Positions 1-6,951 are shown, numbered from the stretch's first letter. The stretch: 21,489 bases of DNA from Porticoccaceae bacterium (GCA_023229065.1 JALNZZ010000018.1:1-21489), one strand, 5' to 3'. A program made the numbers and translations. The notes: generated from the sequence alone by a model not told the origin.

Positions 1-660
1 CAGTACAACGAGGAGCAGGATCGCACGTTCCTTGGATCGGATTCGTTCCGCAGGATGCTGCTGGACAATCACCTCCCGGCCCCAACCTCCTGCCTTGTGG
101 TTGCCCTCGGAACCGAGAACAAGCGTATCGCCTTCGAGGTGATCGAGTGGGATGAGGATTACTTCGAGTCGCGCAACCCAGCACTGATCAGCATGATCGA
201 CATTCTTCGGTCAGGCAACATGCCGCCTCCGGAGTTCGACGGCCACGCGCAAGAGTGCTACTGGTGCCCGTTCCACAACGACTGCCCCGCTGTTCAGCAG
301 AACATCGAGGACACATCGCTGGATGATATCCTCGACGCACTACCAACAGACTCCCCCGCTGAGGACTCCATCGTCAACGAGATCGCGCAAGAGTACGACT
401 ACAACCGCTTGCAGATCAAGACACTTGAACAACAGCAGGAAGAACTCAAACTCAACTTCGAGCGCCAGTTGGGGAACATCAAGGTTCGTACTGAGAACTA
501 CAGCGTGTCCTACGTCGAGGAGCAGGGGCGGCAGATGCCAGACATGGAAGCCCTCCGCGCTCTTGCCTCACAGCACGGCTTCGAGATTCCCATGACTCGC
601 GCCAAGGCATCCAAGCGGATGCGGGTGACGGCGCTGAAGGGAGAGACGGCTGACCGATGA
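1..660 (+). CDS. Cas4/RecB-like PD-(D/E)XK exonuclease, C-terminal part (5' end off window)
   Basis: The reading frame is open from base 1, so the start lies left of the window; the ATG at 55 is internal. What remains is the end of a nuclease-like protein: a beta-rich stretch, then a cysteine cluster CYWCPFHNDC (codons at about 256-285) with C-x2-C-x5-C spacing. That spacing matches the last three ligands of the [4Fe-4S] cluster in Cas4, AddB and related phage exonucleases. A short charged coiled coil follows (LEQQQEELKLNFERQLG). The tail of the protein has the 'NYSVSYVEEQGRQMPD' style ending seen in YqaJ/RecB-like phage nucleases. Members degrade DNA ends to feed phage recombination. The catalytic D/ExK residues and the first cluster cysteine would be off-window, so activity cannot be judged. 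The stop overlaps the next start (ATGA), which suggests translational coupling. Confidence 0.7.
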   Translation, partial: QYNEEQDRTFLGSDSFRRMLLDNHLPAPTSCLVVALGTENKRIAFEVIEWDEDYFESRNPALISMIDILRSGNMPPPEFDGHAQECYWCPFHNDCPAVQQNIEDTSLDDILDALPTDSPAEDSIVNEIAQEYDYNRLQIKTLEQQQEELKLNFERQLGNIKVRTENYSVSYVEEQGRQMPDMEALRALASQHGFEIPMTRAKASKRMRVTALKGETADR

Positions 661-992
661 CAACGCCACAACCGGACTACAATCTGCCAAGTGTGGTCAA
701 CGTCAAGTACACCCCATTTCAGGATGGTGATGTATACATCGGACGAAGTGGGACTGGCTCACCGTGGGGCAACCCGTGGCCCGTCACCGCTAACCGAACT
801 CGGGCACAAGCAATCTCCATGTTCGGAGGACACCTGCTCGATCACCCAGAACTCGTGAAGCAACTGCATGATTTGAATCCGAAGCGATTACGTTGCCACT
901 GTAAGCCACTTGCTTGCCACGGCGATGTATTGGTGGAGGCGCTGAAGGAATATCGCCGCGATCTGGAACGCAACGCGAGGGCCGAATCGTGA
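657..992 (+). CDS. DUF4326 domain protein
   Basis: This 111-aa protein starts within the ATGA overlap with the nuclease gene. It shows the full DUF4326 signature. 'VYIGR' at residues 26-30 is followed by 'WGNP' at 37-40, and near the C-terminus comes RCHCKPLACHGDVL (79-92) with C80, C82, C87, H88 and D90. This Cys/His cluster is the most conserved part of the family and looks like a metal or catalytic site. The family is common in phages and is sometimes placed near nucleotide or ADP-ribose chemistry, but no reaction is established. The neighbours here (nuclease, dNMP kinase, ribonucleotide reductase) make a nucleotide or DNA-metabolism role plausible. The family call is solid; the function is unknown. 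Confidence 0.8.
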   Translation: MTTPQPDYNLPSVVNVKYTPFQDGDVYIGRSGTGSPWGNPWPVTANRTRAQAISMFGGHLLDHPELVKQLHDLNPKRLRCHCKPLACHGDVLVEALKEYRRDLERNARAES

Positions 993-994
993 CA

Positions 995-1023
995 TTGACA
1001 GCGCGTGTCTTTGCATCTATTCA
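995..1023 (+). promoter_or_regulatory. candidate sigma70-type promoter before the dNMP kinase gene
   Basis: A perfect -35 box TTGACA (995-1000) is followed after 17 bases by TATTCA (1018-1023). The -10 box matches the consensus at only three of six positions, so this is tentative. It lies just after the DUF4326 stop, in the 185-base gap before the kinase start, which is the place for a promoter. Confidence 0.3.
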
Positions 1024-1057
1024 CCTTCGCACCCCCCAGCCCTCCAACTCCTACAGC

Positions 1058-1076
1058 CTGTGCGCTTCGCGCCCAG
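1058..1076 (+). other. stem-loop in the 993-1177 gap
   Basis: CTGTGCGC (1058-1065) pairs with GCGCCCAG (1069-1076) around a TTC loop, with one T/C mismatch. No T-run follows, so it is not a standard intrinsic terminator. The rest of this gap shows nothing else I can name. Confidence 0.35.
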
Positions 1077-1164
1077 ACTTCCGGAGCGGGCTGCGGTGGC
1101 TAGGAGCCTAGACGCGCGACTCTTGCCCTGTCAATGCAGCACGTTCGTCCATCTGGATGACAAG

Positions 1165-1169
1165 AAAGG
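1165..1169 (+). promoter_or_regulatory. ribosome binding site that decides the kinase start
   Basis: AAAGG sits 8 bases before the ATG at 1178. An in-frame ATG at 1157 lies upstream of this site and has no comparable site of its own, so 1178 is the better start. Confidence 0.6.
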
Positions 1170-1177
1170 TTCGCAAC

Positions 1178-1765
1178 ATGCCCCTCATTATCCTCAACGG
1201 CCCGATCAAGTCCGGCAAGTCCACCACAGCCCGTGCGCTCGTGGACCGAACCGACGGCATGATCGTCGCGTTCGCAGATGCCCTCCGCGAAGAAGTCTCG
1301 CAGATGTACGGCATCCCAATGTGGCAACTCACCCACCCGATCTTCAAGGAACAGCACCGGCCCCTGCTGCAACAGCACGGTACGGATATCCGCCGCAACC
1401 TGTTCGGAGACGACTACTGGATCAAGAAGTGGACTCGGGCAGTCGGTGAGCGATTCTCGCATTGGGGCGACCTCAACCCGACCGACCGATTCACCACGGA
1501 CGGCCACACGATGCACGTCCCCGAGGGGCTGCTGATTATCACGGACGACTGCCGATTCCACAACGAGCGCATCGTGGCTCAGGACTACTTCAACGCATTC
1601 CTCGTCCGCCTCGATCCAAACCCGCTCCACGGCGACGATCCTCTACAGGGCCAGCACGCATCAGAGGTTGAGTGGCGGCAGTTTGTTCCCGACTTCACAG
1701 CGCCGTTCGTGCCGGTCGAGACGCGCGTTGACATGATTCTCGAAGCCCTAAAAGCACGCGGATAA
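1178..1765 (+). CDS. deoxynucleoside monophosphate kinase (phage dNMP kinase family)
   Basis: This 195-aa cytoplasmic P-loop kinase probably phosphorylates dNMPs, including any released from host DNA, to dNDPs for phage DNA synthesis. The N-terminus is 'MPLIILNGPIKSGKST', a Walker A of the form GxxxxGKS at residues 8-15. A 'QQHGTDIRRNLFGDDYW' block at about 65-81 matches the family's G-T-[ED]-x-R segment. 'DDCRFHNE' at 123-130 matches its D-x-R-F-x-N-E segment. 'HASEVEW' at 160-166 resembles the H-x-S-E motif near the end of these enzymes. Length is slightly short but normal for phage versions. The start at 1178 is chosen for its ribosome site and because the P-loop strand then begins at residue 2. 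It is followed by the nrdJ promoter region. Confidence 0.8.
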   Translation: MPLIILNGPIKSGKSTTARALVDRTDGMIVAFADALREEVSQMYGIPMWQLTHPIFKEQHRPLLQQHGTDIRRNLFGDDYWIKKWTRAVGERFSHWGDLNPTDRFTTDGHTMHVPEGLLIITDDCRFHNERIVAQDYFNAFLVRLDPNPLHGDDPLQGQHASEVEWRQFVPDFTAPFVPVETRVDMILEALKARG

Positions 1766-1778
1766 TCCGCTATCGTTC

Positions 1779-1807
1779 TTGACCAGCGTTGTTGCGCGGA
1801 CTATAAT
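1779..1807 (+). promoter_or_regulatory. strong sigma70-type promoter for nrdJ
   Basis: TTGACC (1779-1784, five of six matches) is followed after exactly 17 bases by a perfect TATAAT (1802-1807). Transcription should start near 1813-1815 and give a leader of about 75 bases before the TTG start of nrdJ. It is the best promoter match in the window and lies in a true intergenic gap. Confidence 0.75.
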
Positions 1808-1846
1808 GCGGAGACTTCGGCGCGTAACAGCGACGTGACGGCGACA

Positions 1847-1881
1847 CACCAAACCATAACAAAGTTGCTGCAAGATTGGTG
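1847..1881 (+). other. possible leader stem over the nrdJ start region
   Basis: CACCAA (1847-1852) can pair with TTGGTG (1876-1881), loop 23 bases. The 3' arm ends 8 bases before the TTG start, where a Shine-Dalgarno sequence would normally lie. A six-pair stem is weak evidence alone. Confidence 0.25.
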
Positions 1882-1889
1882 CCTCTAAG

Positions 1890-4331
1890 TTGACAACCGA
1901 CCTTCATCTGAACCCAAACACCGTCACGATCCTTGAAAAGCGTTACTTGAACCGGGACGATACCGGGAAGATCATCGAGACACCGGCACAGATGTTCAAG
2001 CGGGTTGCGGACGCTGTAGCAGCCGCCGAATCCACCCCTGATGAGCAAGTGTATTGGGCGGGCAAGTTCTACGAACTCCTGATCTCGCGCCGGTTCCTCC
2101 CGAACAGCCCGACGCTGATGAATGCTGGCCTCGGGCGCGGCACCCTCTCAGCCTGCTTCGTGCTCCCCGTCGAGGACAACCTTGTCGATGAGAACGGCAT
2201 CATGGAGGCGGCGCTGTACGGTGCTGCTGTCCAGAAGTTCGGTGGCGGCACCGGGTACTCATTGTCGCGGCTCCGATCCACCCACTCCGGCGTCAACTCA
2301 ACCCACGGGCGAGCGTGCGGCCCGGTATCCGTGCTGAAGCACCTTGACGATACCTCACGACTCGTCACCCAAGGCGGCAAGCGCGAGGGCGCGAACATGG
2401 CCGTGCTTCGGTACGACCACCCGGATATCTTGGAGTTCATCGGCTGCAAGGCTGTTGACGGCGACATTTCGCGGTTCAACATCAGCGTCGGCGTGGACGA
2501 TCACTTCTTCCACCTCCTCGACACGGACGGGGATATCGAACTGCGCGAGCCGCACGACGGCACCCTGCGCGGCACCATTCCTGCCAGCGAACTGTTCAAC
2601 CAGATTGTCACGATGGCACACTCGTCCGGCGACCCCGGCCTGATCTTCCTCGACACGATCAACAACAGCGAGTCGAACCCGGTGCCGCGTCTCGGCCCCA
2701 TCGAAACCACCAACCCGTGCGGCGAGGTTCCTCAGTACCCGTTCGATGCCTGCAACCTCGGCTCGCTGGATATCCTGAAGTACACCACGGACAAGTACGG
2801 GCCGTACTGGACAATCGACTACAGCCTCCTCGCGCTGGACATTGCAACAGCGGTGAGATTCCTCGACAACGTTGTCACCGTCAACGACTACCCCCTGCCA
2901 CAGATTCGTGAAGTCAACATGGGCCTGCGGCGGATCGGCCTCGGCGTCATGGGCGTTGCCAACTCCCTGTTCCGCCGTGGCATCCCGTACAACACACAAC
3001 TCGCCGTCGAGGACTCCCGTGCTCTTGCGGAGTACATCAAGGATGCGGCTGACAACGAGAGCCACAAACTTGCTGTTGAGCGCGGCGCGTTCCCGCTGTG
3101 GGACGAGTCGATCTACGCGAACCCGCCTGCATGGTTGCCCGAGAAGTTGCACGGTCGCCGCCTCCGCAATGCGAACCGTACCGTGATCGCTCCCACCGGC
3201 ACCATTGCCCAGATCGCGGAAACGTCCTCTGGCATCGAGCCTGAGTTTGCGCTGGCCTACGTGCGGCGCATGACTGACTCCAAAGAGGGCGGCGAGAAGA
3301 TTGACCTGATCCAAGTCAACCCTGTATTCCGGGCTGTGCTCGCGGAGCACGGCTACGAGATCGACAGCCCTGATACCATTGACCAGATCAACGCTGGGGC
3401 ACCGCTCCACGAACTGTTCCCGAACGCCCCGCTCGACGCGCTCGAAGCATTCGTCACCGCGCAGGATATCAGCCTTGAATGGCACCTGAAGCACCAAGCC
3501 GCGTGGCAGGAGAACATCTGCAACGGCGTCTCCAAGACCATCAACCTCCCGAGCGATGCCACTGAGGACGATGTGAGGCAGTCGTACTTGCTTGCCAACG
3601 AACTCCGGTGCAAGGGCATCACGATCTACCGCGACGGCTCCAAGTCAATGCAGGTTCTCGAAGTCCGCAAGACGAACACCGGCGAGACTGCTGACGACGG
3701 CGAGGCGATCCCTGTCTCGACGCCGTTCATTGCTCTGCCGCTCAACGCGAGCGAAGCGGAGCGCACCGTCAACGTTGCCATTGATCTCCGTGGCTTCACC
3801 GCCTCGATCCGCCGCGAACTTCCCAAGGATCGCACTAGCCACACTCACGAGTTCAGCATCGGCGGAACCAAGTGCTACATGACCTACGCGCTGTTCGAGG
3901 ACGGCTCGCCGGGTGAAGTGTTCCTGATGGTCGCCAAGAACGGCAGCACGCTCCGCTCCCTCGTGGATGCGTTTGCCATCCTGACCTCCCTCCACTTCCA
4001 GTATGGGACGCCGCTCGAAGAACTCGCCAAGCACTTCGTTGGGATGCGCTTCGAGCCGTCCGGCATGACCGACGACAGGGAACTGCCGTTCGCGTCCTCG
4101 ATCCTCGACTACGTGTTCCGGTACTTGCTCCTGAAGATCAAGAACACCGTGACCGTCGTGAGCGGCGAACCCGAGGACGACAGGTTCAGCGCGGCTGTGG
4201 CGACGGTCGCTGAACATCGAACCCCGGCTATCCGCACCGGCGATCTCTGCCCCGACTGTGGCGACATTCTCGTAATGATGGAGGGGTGCTCCAAGTGCCC
4301 TGCTCCCGGTTGCGGATACTCCCGCTGCTAA
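1890..4331 (+). CDS. nrdJ: class II adenosylcobalamin-dependent ribonucleotide reductase
   Basis: This 813-aa enzyme reduces ribonucleotides to deoxyribonucleotides by a B12-generated thiyl radical and needs no oxygen or small subunit. Seen in the sequence: the first redox cysteine C89 (GTLSACF), the active-site finger 'NPCGE' with N275, C277 and E279, the second redox cysteine C288 (DACNLGSLD), and a phosphate-binding block 'APTGTIAQIAETSSGIEPE' at 434-452. A TSCPD-type domain follows at about 645-745. A C-terminal cysteine-rich tail (C787, C790, C800, C803, C808, C813) probably contains the shuttle cysteines that re-reduce the active site. No intein or split is seen. The TTG start is accepted because the frame closes at 1857 and the conserved 'VTILEKRYL' begins at residue 12. 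No clear ribosome site precedes it. No thioredoxin or glutaredoxin is in the window. Confidence 0.95.
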   Translation: MTTDLHLNPNTVTILEKRYLNRDDTGKIIETPAQMFKRVADAVAAAESTPDEQVYWAGKFYELLISRRFLPNSPTLMNAGLGRGTLSACFVLPVEDNLVDENGIMEAALYGAAVQKFGGGTGYSLSRLRSTHSGVNSTHGRACGPVSVLKHLDDTSRLVTQGGKREGANMAVLRYDHPDILEFIGCKAVDGDISRFNISVGVDDHFFHLLDTDGDIELREPHDGTLRGTIPASELFNQIVTMAHSSGDPGLIFLDTINNSESNPVPRLGPIETTNPCGEVPQYPFDACNLGSLDILKYTTDKYGPYWTIDYSLLALDIATAVRFLDNVVTVNDYPLPQIREVNMGLRRIGLGVMGVANSLFRRGIPYNTQLAVEDSRALAEYIKDAADNESHKLAVERGAFPLWDESIYANPPAWLPEKLHGRRLRNANRTVIAPTGTIAQIAETSSGIEPEFALAYVRRMTDSKEGGEKIDLIQVNPVFRAVLAEHGYEIDSPDTIDQINAGAPLHELFPNAPLDALEAFVTAQDISLEWHLKHQAAWQENICNGVSKTINLPSDATEDDVRQSYLLANELRCKGITIYRDGSKSMQVLEVRKTNTGETADDGEAIPVSTPFIALPLNASEAERTVNVAIDLRGFTASIRRELPKDRTSHTHEFSIGGTKCYMTYALFEDGSPGEVFLMVAKNGSTLRSLVDAFAILTSLHFQYGTPLEELAKHFVGMRFEPSGMTDDRELPFASSILDYVFRYLLLKIKNTVTVVSGEPEDDRFSAAVATVAEHRTPAIRTGDLCPDCGDILVMMEGCSKCPAPGCGYSRC

Positions 4332-4339
4332 ACGAATAA

Positions 4340-4359
4340 CAATCCATTGGGCTATGCCC
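4340..4359 (+). other. short leader motif and mini-hairpin before the DUF1937 gene
   Basis: The octamer CAATCCAT (4340-4347) is followed by GGGC-TAT-GCCC (4349-4359). The same octamer recurs at 5278-5285, again about 35 bases before a gene start. It may be a shared leader element or chance. Confidence 0.2.
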
Positions 4360-4378
4360 GCATCTAAGGACGACACCC

Positions 4379-4909
4379 TTGAACGCCGGAGACTTCTTGC
4401 TCGCAGCACAACCGATCATGTACGTGGGGAGCGCGTACATGCACCCCGATCCTTCGGTCCGAGCGCAACGATGCCAGATGGTGACGTTGGCGACGGGCGG
4501 ACTGATCAAGAAGGGTGTGGTGGCGTTCTCGCCTATCGCGCACTCGCACCCAATCGCCTCGCAGGTTGACCTCGACGGCGGCTTCGAGACGTGGCGGTAC
4601 TTCGACCTGTCCATGATCGCCAGCATGGAGTTGTTCGGTATGCTGCTCATGGATGGGTTTATGGAGAGCAAGGGCATGGCGGAAGAACTCCGCTACGCCC
4701 GCCTGCTCCGCAAGCCTGTCTACGTGATCGGCGTTACGCAGATCGATCGTGGTGAGAAGGGGCTGGGCGTTCACGTCGAAATGGCTGAGGTGCCGTTCAA
4801 CATCGTCACTACTGAAATGGCGTGGCACTTCGGAGCCGGTCTGTTCGGCGACAGCATCGCCACCGATTCTTCCATGTTCCCGCAGATCGAGGAGGCAGCG
4901 CGTGACTAA
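4379..4909 (+). CDS. DUF1937 protein (nucleoside 2-deoxyribosyltransferase-like fold)
   Basis: This 176-aa protein carries the DUF1937 pattern. 'MYVGSAYMHPDPSVRAQR' at 14-31 is the first strand and nucleotide-pocket region. 'VAFSPIAHSHPIA' follows at 48-60, then W72 and D76. 'LMDGFMESKGMAEELRYA' at 90-107 holds the acidic residue and glutamate typical of the wider nucleoside deoxyribosyltransferase group. The family is found mostly in phages and is thought to act on nucleosides or nucleotides; no substrate is proven. The TTG start is preceded by AAGGA (4366-4370) at 8 bases, better than any in-frame ATG. It lies 47 bases after nrdJ and overlaps the next start by 8 bases, so it belongs to the same nucleotide-metabolism unit. 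Confidence 0.75.
   Translation: MNAGDFLLAAQPIMYVGSAYMHPDPSVRAQRCQMVTLATGGLIKKGVVAFSPIAHSHPIASQVDLDGGFETWRYFDLSMIASMELFGMLLMDGFMESKGMAEELRYARLLRKPVYVIGVTQIDRGEKGLGVHVEMAEVPFNIVTTEMAWHFGAGLFGDSIATDSSMFPQIEEAARD
4889..4895 (+). promoter_or_regulatory. strong ribosome binding site that decides the 4902 start
   Basis: GAGGAGG lies 6 bases before the GTG at 4902. The frame is open further upstream (in-frame ATG at 4749), but that would overlap most of the DUF1937 gene and has no such site. Confidence 0.75.
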
Positions 4910-5258
4910 CGCGGAAGAACTGATCGAGTCCACAGCCTCAACAGCAACCTCCACTCACCGCGCCACCCTCGGACACGCTTATCGCAAGATTGTGCGCCTC
5001 TGCATCACCGCAGCCGCCAACTCCGCGTCCGCCAAGTTCACCCCAGCCAACCACGGCGTTCCCTCGTCGTGGACTTCCTACAAGCACGCTGGCAATGGCG
5101 AACTCGCTCGCACCCGGTACGTCGGGATGATGCGAGGCATCCAGGTTGTCGGTGGCTATGCCAAGGCTGGCGCGGACGCGGCCACCATCGATGACCAGAT
5201 TCGAGCCATGCTCGGCGACGATCAGAAGGTGCTCTCGATCCTGCGCCCTCCGTCCTAG
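4902..5258 (+). CDS. small protein of unknown function
   Basis: I do not recognise this 118-aa protein. It starts at GTG with an excellent ribosome site and overlaps the DUF1937 stop by 8 bases (GTGACTAA), so it is translationally coupled to that gene. The first 25 residues are rich in Thr, Ala and Ser. The middle (about 25-105) looks helical and basic to neutral, with 'SWTSYKHAGNGELARTRYVGMMRGIQ' type sequence, and the last 20 residues include 'QIRAMLGDDQKVLSILRP'. No signal peptide, membrane span or cysteine cluster is seen. Given its place it may act with the nucleotide-metabolism proteins, but that rests on position alone. Confidence 0.7.
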   Translation: MTNAEELIESTASTATSTHRATLGHAYRKIVRLCITAAANSASAKFTPANHGVPSSWTSYKHAGNGELARTRYVGMMRGIQVVGGYAKAGADAATIDDQIRAMLGDDQKVLSILRPPS

Positions 5259-5312
5259 CCTCTTTGTGCTTGGTTCTCAATCCATCTAGCGGGGTATGGA
5301 CAGGATTCTCTG

Positions 5313-5690
5313 GTGGTTGATCTTCCTACGCGGAACTGCATCGTGTGTCGACGAACCTTCAAGCCGTCCCGCAGCGATCAGCGGTACTGCTCATCGTCCG
5401 GTAACTACACATGCGAGAACAACCTCCGCAATGCGGAGCGCGACAACGATGATCTGTTCGTGATGGCCCTCGTCCGTCAAGAGTACGGCTGCGTCGGCTG
5501 TGGGGCCAAAAAGGGCGAAAACTGCAAGTCTAGCGGACTTGTAGTGACCGGGAAACTGAGGCCGCTGGTACTGAACCCGGCCAAAGTGGGCGACGGAGAG
5601 CCGTTGCTGCCCGAGGACATGGCTGTATCGTGTCGCGCGGAACGGGATCGCCTGTATCTCGGGATGGCGACTGGTGAGTCCGATGACTGA
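5313..5690 (+). CDS. zinc-finger protein with two Cys clusters (phage CxxCGA-type)
   Basis: This 125-aa protein has two probable metal sites. The first is C9-x2-C12 with C26 and C34 (CIVCRRTF ... RYCSSSGNYTC), a treble-clef-like layout. The second, 'YGCVGCGAKKGENCKSSG' at 58-75, matches the C-x2-CGA-x4-C core of small phage DNA-binding zinc fingers, which usually end in H-x2-R. Here the candidate fourth ligand is C107 in 'SCRAERDR' after an insert of about 30 residues, which would make a C4 site with a long loop. The GTG start has AGGA (5302-5305) 7 bases upstream. It is likely to bind DNA or to act as a regulator; the target is unknown. Its end overlaps the start of the next Cys-rich gene. 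Confidence 0.65.
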   Translation: MVDLPTRNCIVCRRTFKPSRSDQRYCSSSGNYTCENNLRNAERDNDDLFVMALVRQEYGCVGCGAKKGENCKSSGLVVTGKLRPLVLNPAKVGDGEPLLPEDMAVSCRAERDRLYLGMATGESDD

Positions 5691-5994
5691 AGCAGATCAC
5701 CAGCGGGCACCTATTGATCCGACGTGCCTATTCCACGGCAAGAAACTCAGCGAGCACCAGTGCCTCGTGTGCTGCCTGTGCTACAAGGACTTGACCGTGG
5801 AGGAGTGCCACGTACTGCCGGATGGCACCAAGGAGGACGTGTGCAATCCGTGTGCGGAACACGAGGCTCGGGTGGTGGCTGATAAGGTATCTCAAGAGGG
5901 CAGGGCGCTGATCTGCAAGTGCGGCTGGCCCATGAAGATCGGTGAAGTCCACTGGCGCGAGGGCGTGAGCCACGAGGCCCAGCCGATCTACTAG
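5683..5994 (+). CDS. small cysteine-rich probable zinc-binding protein
   Basis: This 103-aa protein has ten cysteines. A dense cluster, 'CLVCCLCYKDLTVEECHVL', supplies C27, C30, C31, C33, C42 and H43, with a following C54-x2-C57 pair. A separate C78-x-C80 ends the set. This suggests one or two zinc sites. I chose the ATG at 5683, with GGTGA at 5673-5677 as ribosome site and an 8-base overlap with the previous stop (ATGACTGA); a GTG at 5674 is a possible longer start. It is the last rightward gene. Its TAG shares the CTAG palindrome with the stop of the opposing tail gene, so no terminator can sit between them. Function unknown. Confidence 0.65.
   Translation: MTEADHQRAPIDPTCLFHGKKLSEHQCLVCCLCYKDLTVEECHVLPDGTKEDVCNPCAEHEARVVADKVSQEGRALICKCGWPMKIGEVHWREGVSHEAQPIY
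5991..5994. other. convergent stop codons sharing one CTAG
   Basis: The palindrome CTAG serves both strands. The rightward gene ends with TAG at 5992-5994 and the leftward gene with TAG at 5993-5991. The two operons therefore meet with a 4-base overlap and no intergenic terminator. Confidence 0.9.
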
Positions 5995-6947
5995 GTCGAT
6001 ACAGACACAATCCAGTAGATGTTCATCACCTCAGTCGCGGCCTTCTGAAGATCGATGTTCGCAATCGCGGTCAGCACTCCACCAGAGGGCGCGTTGAACA
6101 TGCCTACCATGTTGTGCCTGCCCACGGCCTGAATCGGGCTGAACACAGATAGCATCCGCAGCGTGGTTGGTGTCTGTTCGGTGGCTGTCGTGATGACGTT
6201 CCGCTGAACCTCACCAACCACGTCTACCATGTTGCCAGACACGCGCTGGATCACTCGGAAGCAGGCGTCCGTGTCCGGACTCACCGCTGTCCAATCGGCC
6301 CCGTCGAACGTCGCCAGCGACCCGTCTGGATACCCCGGCGCGGACTGATCCACACCAAGCGTTACCTCAGACACACCGCTGTCGTACACGTATCCGCTTG
6401 ATCTGAGGACCAAATGGTATGGTGTTCCCGGCTGCAACACCGGGCCACCCTCCATGCCGAACCGAATCCACTCGTAGCCGATGCTGTCGATGCCGTTGAT
6501 CGACACAGTGCTCGACACCCCACCAAGCACCGGCGTGCCGCTCGGGAACCCGCCGCCATCGTCAGGATGAATCTCAACGCGCAAGGTTCCGGGTGATGCA
6601 CCAACGCGCGTCAGGTACAGCAACACCGAGTTCACGGTGGTCTGGCTGGGAACCTCGATCCCCTGCGCCAGTCGCTGATCCGCGCCGCTCGACGTGAGCA
6701 CCACACCGCTGTCCTGAGTATCGTCGTCGTTCAGAGTAACCGCGCCCGACGCGAGCGCGATGTAGTTCGGGTGGGCAGGGCCAGCCCCCCTCATCCAATC
6801 GATCAGCAGTTCCAGCATCCCATTGGTGATGGCATTGTGCTGCTCAACCCGGCGCACGGCACCTGTCTCGATATCCGTGAACTCGGCAATGACGTGGCCG
6901 GAGAACTTCGGAAGCACGTCACTGAGGATCGGGGGGCTGTCCTGCAC
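5991..6947 (-). CDS. tail-tip protein with inserted beta-sandwich (receptor-binding candidate)
   Basis: This 318-aa protein is the last gene of the structural operon. The GTG start at 6947 has GAGGAG (6960-6955) 7 bases upstream; the frame is open further upstream but would overlap the neighbour. Residues about 35-95 ('NAITNGMLELLIDWMRG', 'PNYIALASGAV') and about 240-318 ('GMFNAPSGGVLTAIANIDL', 'NIYWIVSVS') look like the two halves of one tail domain that is usually continuous ('N-x-V-T-N ... yiAlG' and 'aGLFna ... itWtis'). Between them, residues about 95-230 form a beta-rich module ('IEVPSQTTVNSVLLYLTRVG', 'LQPGTPYHLVLRSSG') like the lectin or anchor-type jelly rolls of surface proteins. 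I infer a tail-tip adhesin. The stop is doubled (TAG TAG). Confidence 0.6.
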   Translation of the reverse strand: MQDSPPILSDVLPKFSGHVIAEFTDIETGAVRRVEQHNAITNGMLELLIDWMRGAGPAHPNYIALASGAVTLNDDDTQDSGVVLTSSGADQRLAQGIEVPSQTTVNSVLLYLTRVGASPGTLRVEIHPDDGGGFPSGTPVLGGVSSTVSINGIDSIGYEWIRFGMEGGPVLQPGTPYHLVLRSSGYVYDSGVSEVTLGVDQSAPGYPDGSLATFDGADWTAVSPDTDACFRVIQRVSGNMVDVVGEVQRNVITTATEQTPTTLRMLSVFSPIQAVGRHNMVGMFNAPSGGVLTAIANIDLQKAATEVMNIYWIVSVST

Positions 6948-6951
6948 CGGA

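Noticed and set aside
1058..1076. Intrinsic terminator before the kinase gene
   Set aside because: The hairpin is GC-rich but is followed by ACTTCCGG and not a T-run.
1808..1889. Cobalamin riboswitch in the nrdJ leader
   Set aside because: The leader is about 75 bases, too short for the known class, and no B12-box-like sequence is visible.
2355..3497. 380-codon open frame on the minus strand inside nrdJ
   Set aside because: It is antisense to a strongly conserved enzyme and has no recognisable motifs. Long antisense frames are expected in high-GC coding sequence.
3645..4409. 254-codon minus-strand frame at the nrdJ end
   Set aside because: It is antisense to the conserved C-terminal part of nrdJ and runs across the next gene's start region.
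4749..4901. Longer start (ATG 4749) for the 118-aa gene
   Set aside because: It would overlap most of the DUF1937 gene. The GTG at 4902 has a near-perfect ribosome site at 6 bases.
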